DNA of 5,351 bases from Hydrogenophaga sp. GTDB lineage: Bacteria > Pseudomonadota > Gammaproteobacteria > Burkholderiales > Burkholderiaceae_C. Below, in pieces: positions 1 through 5,351 of the stretch. The translations under genes and the position numbers were made by a program. Position 1 is the first letter of the stretch, and each line of letters starts with the position of its first letter. Below the pieces are notes generated by a model that saw only the letters and a list, made by a program, of their open reading frames with translations, was not told the DNA's origin and made no database searches. The stretch is from positions 1 to 5,351 of the forward strand of contig JAGXRS010000367.1 of assembly GCA_018335615.1 (NCBI GenBank), in the 5' to 3' direction.

Positions 1-1211
<1,211 letters not shown>

Positions 1212-1222
1212 CACCCGTCCGC

Positions 1223-1302
1223 CCTGAGCCTGGCCTGTCCTGAGCCTGTCGACGGGTCGAAGGGCTCGCCACTCCACACGGGCCGGGCTTCGACAGGCTC
1301 AG
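1223..1302. repeat. REP-like intergenic palindrome (CTGAGCCTGTCGA type) between dioxygenase and dehydrogenase
   Basis: The 13-base arm ctgagcctgtcga (1240-1252) is perfectly complementary to tcgacaggctcag (1290-1302), separated by 37 bases. A second nested pair, gtcgaag (1256-1262) with cttcgac (1288-1294), overlaps it, so two alternative stems are possible. The core cctgagcctg also occurs twice in direct orientation (1223-1232 and 1239-1248), as if the left arm had been partly duplicated. From memory, this core is a high-copy intergenic repeat in Comamonadaceae and some other proteobacteria. In RNA it would form a stable stem between two cotranscribed genes, which could attenuate transcription or protect the upstream message from 3' exonucleases. 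No T-run follows, so it is not a textbook intrinsic terminator. Its function is inference only. Confidence 0.75.
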
Positions 1303-1345
1303 CCCGATCGAAACGCCCGCACATACGAACAGAAAGAAGCACACC

Positions 1346-2296
1346 ATGACCATCAAAGTAGCCCTCGCCGGCGCCGGCGCCTTCGGCATCAAGCACCTGG
1401 ACGGTATCCGGAACATCGACGGCGTCGAAGTCGTCTCGCTGATCAGCCGCGACCTCGCCAAGACCCAGGAAGTGGCCGACAAGTACGGCATCCGGCACGT
1501 CACCACCCGGCTCGAAGACAGCCTGGCGATGAAGGAAGTCGACGCCGTCATCCTCTGCACGCCCACGCAGATGCACGCCGAGCAGACGCTGGCCTGCCTG
1601 CGCGCCGGCAAACACGTGCAGGTGGAGATTCCGCTGGCCGACAGCCTCAAGGGCGCAGAGGAAGTGGTGGCGCTGCAGAAAGAGACGGGCCTGGTCGCGA
1701 TGTGCGGCCACACCCGCCGCTTCAACCCCAGCCACCAGTACGTGAACCAGAAGATCACGGCCGGCGAATTCAACATCCAGCAGATGGATGTGCAGACTTA
1801 CTTCTTCCGCCGTACCAACACCAACGCGCTCGGTCAGCCGCGCAGCTGGACCGACCACCTGCTGTGGCACCACGCCGCCCACACGGTGGACCTGTTCGCC
1901 TACCAGTGCAACAGCGCAGTGGTGCAGGCCAATGCCATCCAGGGCCCGATCCACCCGGTGCTGGGCATCGCCATGGACATGAGCATCCAGCTGAAAGCCG
2001 CCAACGGCGCCATCTGCACGCTGAGCCTGAGCTTCAACAACGACGGTCCGCTGGGCACTTTCTTCCGCTACATCGGCGACACCGCGACCTACCTCGCGCG
2101 CTACGACGACCTGTTCACCGGCAAGGAAGAAAAGATCGACGTGAGCCAGGTGGCGGTCTCCATGAACGGCATCGAGCTGCAGGACCGCGAGTTCTTCGCT
2201 GCCATCAGGGAAGGCCGCGAGCCCAATTCGAGCGTGGCCCAGGTGTTCAACTGCTACCAGGTGCTGCACCAGCTGGAGCAGCAGCTCAACGGCTGA
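1346..2296 (+). CDS. pmdC: 4-carboxy-2-hydroxymuconate-6-semialdehyde dehydrogenase
   Basis: Gfo/Idh/MocA-family NAD(P)-dependent dehydrogenase of 316 residues, the usual length for LigC/PmdC (about 315). It oxidises the protocatechuate 4,5-cleavage product, as its cyclic hemiacetal, to 2-pyrone-4,6-dicarboxylate in the cytoplasm. The N-terminal Rossmann fold has the dinucleotide loop GAGAFG (residues 9-14). Family-specific blocks follow: ILCTPTQMHAEQ (69-80), EIPLADS (94-100, in place of the EKP motif of many relatives), GHTRRFNPSHQYV (121-133), and a long block from EFNIQQMDVQTYFFRR through SWTDHLLWHHAAHTVDLF (141-184). These closely match Sphingobium LigC as remembered. The ATG at 1346 follows a purine-rich agaaagaag (1331-1339), a weak to moderate ribosome site. 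It lies 134 bases after the dioxygenase stop, with the palindromic repeat between; the two are presumably one operon in the A-B-C order of Comamonas pmd clusters. The alternative symbol is ligC. Confidence 0.95.
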   Translation: MTIKVALAGAGAFGIKHLDGIRNIDGVEVVSLISRDLAKTQEVADKYGIRHVTTRLEDSLAMKEVDAVILCTPTQMHAEQTLACLRAGKHVQVEIPLADSLKGAEEVVALQKETGLVAMCGHTRRFNPSHQYVNQKITAGEFNIQQMDVQTYFFRRTNTNALGQPRSWTDHLLWHHAAHTVDLFAYQCNSAVVQANAIQGPIHPVLGIAMDMSIQLKAANGAICTLSLSFNNDGPLGTFFRYIGDTATYLARYDDLFTGKEEKIDVSQVAVSMNGIELQDREFFAAIREGREPNSSVAQVFNCYQVLHQLEQQLNG

Positions 2297-2303
2297 GCCC
2301 ACC

Positions 2304-2369
2304 CCTGCCGGTTACCCCGGAGGCGACGCCAGCGGCCCGGCCTGAGCCCTCCGTCCAGCTCGGGAGGGC
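2304..2369 (+). terminator. Two small hairpins after pmdC; possible transcript-end or processing structure
   Basis: The first hairpin starts eight bases after the pmdC stop. Bases 2304-2311 (cct, bulged g, ccgg) pair with 2317-2323 (ccggagg) around a five-base loop. The second is a perfect 7-bp stem, gccctcc (2346-2352) with ggagggc (2363-2369), around a 10-base loop. Neither is followed by a run of T, so intrinsic termination is doubtful. In such GC-rich DNA, short stems also arise by chance. They lie in the 185-base gap where the catabolic transcript would plausibly end or be trimmed. Confidence 0.28.
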
Positions 2370-2423
2370 CTTGTGAACGGTGGTTCTGCGGCGTCACGGG
2401 TGGCGCCACGTCGCGCCCGGCAT

Positions 2424-2450
2424 ATCCTTCACGGCTCCATCCTCACGGCT
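2424..2450. repeat. Short tandem near-repeat upstream of the aldo/keto reductase gene
   Basis: Two copies of atcct(t)cacggct sit nearly head to tail (2424-2436 and 2439-2450), sharing the exact 8-mer tcacggct at a 14-base period. They end 31 bases before the reductase start codon, in noncoding DNA. This could be a direct-repeat regulator site or a chance or slippage duplication; no known regulator motif is recognised. Confidence 0.35.
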
Positions 2451-2468
2451 GGGGCCGTTTCCCATTTC

Positions 2469-2473
2469 AGGAG
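2469..2473 (+). promoter_or_regulatory. Shine-Dalgarno site that decides the reductase start
   Basis: AGGAG lies eight bases before the ATG at 2482. The same frame is open upstream to a GTG at 2380, but the extra 34 residues resemble nothing in aldo/keto reductases. The family's usual N terminus (RQLGPFSVSAIGLGCM) begins right after the ATG at 2482. Confidence 0.8.
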
Positions 2474-2481
2474 TTCTCAAC

Positions 2482-3483
2482 ATGCAACAACGTCAACTCG
2501 GCCCCTTCAGCGTCAGTGCCATCGGCCTGGGCTGCATGAACATCTGCCACGCCTACGGTGCCCCGGCCAGTTTCGACGAGGCCGAGCGCCTGCTGCTCGG
2601 TGCGCTGGACCACGGCGTCACCCATTTCGACACCGCCGCGCTGTATGGCTTCGGCCAGTCCGAAACCGTGGTCGGCCAGGTGCTGTCCAGGCACCGCTCG
2701 AGATTCACCCTGGCCAGCAAGTGCGGCATGCAAGGCGTGCCGAATGCGCAGGGCGTGAACGTGCGGGTGATCGACGGCCGCCCCGACACGATCCAGGCCA
2801 CCTGCGAGGATGCCCTGAAGCGCCTGCAGACCGATGTGATCGACCTTTACTACCTGCACCGCTGGGACAAGCAGGTGCCGATCGAGGAGAGCGTGGGCGC
2901 GCTGGGCGATCTGGTGCGCGCGGGCAAGATCCGCAGCATCGGCCTGAGCGAGGTCTCGGCCGGCACGCTGCGCAAGGCGCACGCCGAGCACCCGATTGCC
3001 GCGTTGCAGACCGAGTACTCGCTCTGGAGCCGCAACCCCGAAATCGCGGTGCTGCAGGCCTGCCGCGAACTGGGCGTGAGCTTCGTCGCCTTCAGCCCGG
3101 TGGCACGCGGCTTCCTGTGCGGCCCGATGGACGTCACCGCGCTGGACGCGAAAGACATCCGCAAGACCATGCCCCGTTTTGCGCCCGACAACTACGCGAA
3201 AAACGCGCTCCTGCTGCCGGCTTACCACGCCATTGCGGCCGAGGTCGGCTGCACCCCTGCGCAGCTGGCCATTGCCTGGCTGCTGCACCAGGGTGACGAT
3301 ATCCTGCCCATCCCCGGCACCCGCAGCGTGGACCATCTGCTGGACGACCTCGGTGCCGTGAATGTGCATCTGTCGGCCGATGTGATCGCCCGTCTGAACG
3401 CCCTGATCAACCAGCACACGGTGCACGGCGACCGCTACAACGCGCAAGCCAACAGCGAGGTCGACACCGAGACCTTCGCCTGA
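2482..3483 (+). CDS. Aldo/keto reductase, substrate unknown
   Basis: NAD(P)H-dependent oxidoreductase of 333 residues with the TIM-barrel aldo/keto reductase fold, predicted cytoplasmic; the family interconverts carbonyls and alcohols. The catalytic tetrad is complete: Asp50 and Tyr55 (HFDTAALYG), Lys80 (TLASKCG) and His126 (YYLHRWD). Other family blocks are LGCMN (16-20), GKIRSIGLSEVSAGTL (148-163), LQTEYSLWSRNPE (175-187), FSPVARGFLCG (204-214) and the cofactor-binding IPGTRSVDHL (277-286). This resembles the YajO/YakC-like, AKR13-type subgroup, whose members have mixed or unknown substrates. No signal peptide or membrane segment is seen. It follows pmdC by 185 bases with its own strong ribosome site and possible hairpins before it, so shared transcription with the catabolic genes is uncertain. 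Known protocatechuate 4,5-cleavage needs no aldo/keto reductase; a role in detoxifying aromatic or semialdehyde by-products is possible but unproven. The fold is certain, the substrate open. Confidence 0.93.
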   Translation: MQQRQLGPFSVSAIGLGCMNICHAYGAPASFDEAERLLLGALDHGVTHFDTAALYGFGQSETVVGQVLSRHRSRFTLASKCGMQGVPNAQGVNVRVIDGRPDTIQATCEDALKRLQTDVIDLYYLHRWDKQVPIEESVGALGDLVRAGKIRSIGLSEVSAGTLRKAHAEHPIAALQTEYSLWSRNPEIAVLQACRELGVSFVAFSPVARGFLCGPMDVTALDAKDIRKTMPRFAPDNYAKNALLLPAYHAIAAEVGCTPAQLAIAWLLHQGDDILPIPGTRSVDHLLDDLGAVNVHLSADVIARLNALINQHTVHGDRYNAQANSEVDTETFA

Positions 3484-3553
3484 AACCCCCGCCCGAAACA
3501 AAACGCAATAAAGCGATACCGCCGCGAGATCCCGCCGGCCGCCGGCCGCGGCA
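3484..3553. other. AT-rich patch and GC-rich inverted repeat between the reductase and the stress operon
   Basis: Bases 3496-3518 are unusually A-rich for this window and could hold the promoter of the downstream operon, though no convincing -35/-10 pair is visible. They are followed by a nested GC-rich palindrome. The arms gccgcg (3521-3526) and cgcggc (3547-3552) enclose two copies of the self-complementary gccggc (3534-3539 and 3541-3546). This could act as a hairpin at the end of the reductase transcript or in the 5' leader of the next one. There is no T-run. Confidence 0.35.
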
Positions 3554-3554
3554 C

Positions 3555-3567
3555 CATGACGGTCATG
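3555..3567. promoter_or_regulatory. Candidate operator: palindrome catgac-g-gtcatg upstream of the Spy-like gene
   Basis: A perfect 6-bp dyad around one central base ends 29 bases before the start codon of the Spy-like lipoprotein gene. The related self-complementary octamer gtcatgac (3594-3601) straddles that start codon, so GTCATG appears twice within 40 bases. A dimeric regulator, for example the response regulator of the same operon, could bind here. OmpR-family sites are more often direct repeats, which weakens the case. Confidence 0.35.
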
Positions 3568-3596
3568 TTCAACACCTTTGGAAGAGGAACCCCGTC

Positions 3597-4064
3597 ATGA
3601 CACGGTGGATCAAGCGAACCTTCATCGGCCTGGCAAGTGCTGCCCTTCTGGTCGGCGGCCTGACAGCCTGCGGCTCCCGCGGGCACCACAGCGGCGACTG
3701 GAGCGGCGAGCGCGTCACCGAGCTGCGCGGCAAGGCCATCGAAAGGCTGAGCAGCCGGCTGGACCTCAACGAGGCGCAACGGCAGAAGCTCGGCGTGCTG
3801 GCCGACGAGATGCTGGCCGCGCGCACCGCCGTGCGCGGCACCGGCGCCGATCCCCGCGTCCAGATGCAGGCGCTGGTGGCCGGTGAGCGCTTTGACCGGG
3901 CCGGCGCCCAGGCTTTGCTCGACCAGAAGACGCAGGCCGTGCAGGGCAGTGCGCCCCAGGTGATCGCCGCCATGGCGGATTTCTACGACAGCCTCACCCC
4001 CGCACAACAGGCGCAGGTGCGCGAGAAGATGGCCCGGCGCGGCGGCTGGTGGAAGCGCGGTTGA
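3597..4064 (+). CDS. Spy/CpxP-like (LTxxQ) periplasmic lipoprotein
   Basis: A 155-residue exported protein with the two LTxxQ-type motifs of the Spy/CpxP superfamily: LNEAQ (57-61) and LTPAQ (133-137), each within a predicted amphipathic helix. Spy and CpxP are small helical periplasmic chaperones induced by envelope stress, and CpxP also damps its cognate kinase CpxA. The N terminus is a lipoprotein signal: positive MTRWIKR, a hydrophobic stretch (about 8-21), then the lipobox L22-T-A-C25. Cleavage before Cys25 would leave Gly at +2, which predicts outer-membrane sorting. The mature part begins with a His/Gly-rich segment and ends in a basic tail, RRGGWWKRG. The ATG at 3597 follows an agagga site (3583-3588) at eight bases. 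The stop overlaps the possible TTG start of the next gene, and a response regulator and kinase follow, which supports a Cpx-like feedback role. Function is inferred from motifs and context; similarity to E. coli Spy/CpxP outside the motifs looks low. Confidence 0.8.
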   Translation: MTRWIKRTFIGLASAALLVGGLTACGSRGHHSGDWSGERVTELRGKAIERLSSRLDLNEAQRQKLGVLADEMLAARTAVRGTGADPRVQMQALVAGERFDRAGAQALLDQKTQAVQGSAPQVIAAMADFYDSLTPAQQAQVREKMARRGGWWKRG

Positions 4065-4453
4065 GCGCCAGGCTGTGCCTGATGTTGCCCCGGACCGCAC
4101 CCCTCCACCACCTGGCCCACACGAGCCGCGCCCACGCGCCGGCCTTGCTGGACGGGGTTGACGATCCCCACGCCGAGCTGCTGGCAATGGTGTGGGGACC
4201 GCGCTTTGACCGCCAGCACGCGCTCGAGCTGTGGGCACGGCTGTCGCAGCAACAACCCGCTGCAGCGCTGCCGGTGCTGCCGGCGCTGATCTCGGCGGCA
4301 GACCGGTTCGACGCACTGGACGCACCGGTGCAGCACCGCCTGCGCCGTCTGATCCTGCGCCACCGCGCCCGTTGCACCCCGTCGGACGGCGGTGCTGTCC
4401 TCGCGGCCCGCACCGCCGCCGGCCCGGGTGCCGGGCGCCACCGAACGGGATGA
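4061..4453 (+). CDS. Small hypothetical protein between the Spy-like lipoprotein and response regulator genes
   Basis: I do not recognise this protein. From the TTG at 4061 it is 130 residues; alternative starts are GTG 4049 (134 residues) and ATG 4082 (123 residues). TTG is preferred because TTGA overlaps the upstream stop exactly, and a ggtggaag stretch (4048-4055) lies just before it, but the choice is uncertain. The protein looks soluble, with no signal peptide or membrane segment. It has a His-rich N-terminal part (LHHLAHTSRAHAP) and a mostly helical middle with regular hydrophobic spacing (AELLAMVWGPRFDRQHALELWARL, then VLPALISAADRFDALDAPVQHRLRRLILRH). A low-complexity Ala/Gly/Arg tail after about residue 110 may be poorly conserved. 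Third codon positions are mostly G or C, as in neighbouring genes, and it fills exactly the gap before the regulator, ending 10 bases before its ATG. It may be a cytoplasmic partner of the stress system. It could also be non-functional coding-like DNA. Confidence 0.6.
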   Translation: MSARLCLMLPRTAPLHHLAHTSRAHAPALLDGVDDPHAELLAMVWGPRFDRQHALELWARLSQQQPAAALPVLPALISAADRFDALDAPVQHRLRRLILRHRARCTPSDGGAVLAARTAAGPGAGRHRTG

Positions 4454-4463
4454 GAATGGCGCC

Positions 4464-5159
4464 ATGCACCGCATCCTGCTCATCGACGACGACGCACAGC
4501 TGGGCCCGCCGCTGGCCACCTATTTCCAGCGCTTCGATCTGGCGCTGACCCAGGCGCTCAGGCCCAGCGACGGCCTGGCGCGTCTTCGTGCCGGCGGCTT
4601 CGACGCCGCCATCCTCGACGTGATGCTGCCCGAAATGGACGGCTTCGAACTCTGCCGCACCATCCGCCGCGAGAGCGACATCCCCATCGTCATGCTGACC
4701 GCGCGTGGCGAGGTGATGGACCGTGTGGTGGGCCTGGAACTGGGCGCTGACGACTACCTGCCCAAGCCCTTCGAGCCACGCGAGCTGGTGGCCCGGCTGC
4801 AGACGGTGTTGCGACGCCGCAGCACGGTGCCCGCGGTGCAGGCCATGGCGCGGCAGGCCACGCTGGTCTTTGAAGGCCTGACGATCGACACCGCCCGGCG
4901 CAGTGTCACCCGCCAGGGGGAGGTGGTCGATCTGACCGGCACCGAATACGAGCTGCTGCTGTTGCTGGCGCGCGACCCCGGCAAGGTGTGGAGCCGGGAC
5001 GACATCCTCAACCAGCTGCGCGGCCACGAGGCCGAGCTGTACACCCGCGCGGTGGACATCGTGGTGAGCCGGCTGCGCAAGAAGCTGGAGCCGCTGGACT
5101 GCATCAAGACGCTGCGCAACGCCGGCTATTCGCTGGCGCTGCGACGCGCCGCGCCATGA
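4464..5159 (+). CDS. OmpR/PhoB-family response regulator (CpxR/RstA-like)
   Basis: A 231-residue two-component transcriptional regulator. The N-terminal receiver domain (about 1-118) has the acidic pair Asp8/Asp9 (LLIDDD), phosphoacceptor Asp52 (ILDVMLPEMDG), switch Thr79 (VMLTARGE) and Lys101 (YLPKPFEPREL). A linker (about 119-134) leads to a C-terminal winged-helix DNA-binding domain (about 135-228) with LTGTEYELLLLLARDPGKVWSRDDI, the recognition-helix region TRAVDIVVSRLRKKLE, and a final hairpin IKTLRNAGYSL. All phosphorylation residues are intact. The ATG at 4464 is chosen because LLIDDD follows it directly, as in the family; a GTG at 4392 in the same frame would add 24 unrelated residues. 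The ribosome site ggatgag (4448-4454) overlaps the stop of the preceding small gene. The stop overlaps the kinase start (ATGA), so the two are probably translationally coupled. It probably controls its own operon, including the Spy-like gene. Confidence 0.95.
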   Translation: MHRILLIDDDAQLGPPLATYFQRFDLALTQALRPSDGLARLRAGGFDAAILDVMLPEMDGFELCRTIRRESDIPIVMLTARGEVMDRVVGLELGADDYLPKPFEPRELVARLQTVLRRRSTVPAVQAMARQATLVFEGLTIDTARRSVTRQGEVVDLTGTEYELLLLLARDPGKVWSRDDILNQLRGHEAELYTRAVDIVVSRLRKKLEPLDCIKTLRNAGYSLALRRAAP

Positions 5160-5351
5160 GCCTGCCGAGCGCCGGCTGGCTGCAGCGTTCCCGGCAGGCG
5201 CTGCGCTCGTCGCTCAAGCTGCGCCTGGTGCTGGTGTTCATCTTGCTGGCACTGGCGATGGCGGGGACCTTCATCATGGGCGCGCAGAAAGCTTTTGCTG
5301 TGGGCTGGCGCGAGGCGGCGCGGCCCCTGCTGATGGACTACACCACGCGGC
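5156..5351 (+). CDS. Sensor histidine kinase, N-terminal fragment cut by the window end
   Basis: Only 65 codons are visible and the frame stays open to the edge. The ATG at 5156 overlaps the regulator stop by four bases (ATGA), the usual layout for a regulator-kinase pair. The visible protein has a basic, cytoplasmic N terminus (about 1-22, LQRSRQALRSSLKLR). One strongly hydrophobic segment follows (about 22-42, LRLVLVFILLALAMAGTFIMG), then the start of what should be the periplasmic sensor region (AFAVGWREAARPLLMDYTTR). HAMP, H-box and ATPase domains would lie beyond the window. The kinase identity is therefore inferred from position and topology; the partner gene suggests CpxA-like envelope sensing. 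Confidence 0.85.
   Translation, partial: MSLPSAGWLQRSRQALRSSLKLRLVLVFILLALAMAGTFIMGAQKAFAVGWREAARPLLMDYTTR

Noticed and set aside
1223..1302. Insertion-sequence end or CRISPR repeat
   Set aside because: There is no transposase gene, target duplication or regular spacer pattern; an intergenic REP-like palindrome explains it better.
1223..1302. Intrinsic transcription terminator between dioxygenase and dehydrogenase genes
   Set aside because: The loop is 37 bases, no T-run follows, and the downstream gene belongs to the same pathway.
2380..2481. N-terminal extension of the aldo/keto reductase from a GTG at 2380
   Set aside because: The extra 34 residues do not resemble the family, and a good AGGAG site sits eight bases before the ATG at 2482.
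2467..3501. A 344-codon open frame on the minus strand opposite the aldo/keto reductase gene
   Set aside because: It is a shadow of a gene with an intact catalytic tetrad; its own translation shows no family motif.
4392..4463. N-terminal extension of the response regulator from a GTG at 4392
   Set aside because: It would overlap the preceding gene by 62 bases and add Pro/Ala/Arg-rich residues before the receiver domain, which normally starts right at the beginning of the protein.
3435..5027. A 530-codon open frame on the minus strand across the stress operon
   Set aside because: It crosses four + strand features, including well-conserved lipoprotein and regulator genes, and its composition is Ala/Gly/Arg/His-rich without motifs. 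It is an artefact of high GC content.

Overview
The window is GC-rich, tightly packed bacterial DNA with every recognisable gene on the + strand. Gene content points to a betaproteobacterium of the Burkholderiales, most likely Comamonadaceae. The evidence is a protocatechuate 4,5-cleavage (pmd/lig-type) gene pair, an intergenic palindrome built on CTGAGCCTGTCGA of the kind scattered through Comamonadaceae and some Xanthomonadaceae genomes, and a Spy/CpxP-like protein next to an OmpR-type two-component system. This assignment rests on recognition of families; no database search was run.

Region 1 (1-2296) is the end of an aromatic-acid catabolic cluster. An extradiol dioxygenase, truncated by the window start, carries both LigA-like (alpha) and LigB-like (beta) parts in one reading frame. 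It is followed, across a palindromic repeat, by 4-carboxy-2-hydroxymuconate-6-semialdehyde dehydrogenase (pmdC/ligC). Together they open the protocatechuate ring and oxidise the semialdehyde (in its hemiacetal form) to 2-pyrone-4,6-dicarboxylate. The A-B-C order is that of the Comamonas pmd operon.

Region 2 (2297-3483) has a 185-base gap with small hairpins and a short direct repeat, then an aldo/keto reductase with an intact catalytic tetrad. Its substrate is unknown, and it may or may not belong to the protocatechuate pathway.

Region 3 (3484-5351) looks like an envelope-stress operon: a lipoprotein of the Spy/CpxP (LTxxQ) type, a small unrecognised protein, an OmpR/PhoB-family response regulator, and the start of its sensor histidine kinase, cut by the window end. 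Overlapping stop/start codons (TTGA and ATGA) suggest translational coupling. By analogy with Cpx, the kinase would sense envelope or metal stress, the regulator would control transcription, and the Spy-like lipoprotein would be the periplasmic chaperone or feedback partner. A short palindrome just upstream of the lipoprotein gene is a candidate operator.

No tRNA, rRNA, CRISPR array, insertion sequence or prophage gene is visible. Nothing here is clearly a new system. The items most worth a second look are the alpha-beta dioxygenase fusion and the small unknown protein embedded in the stress operon.
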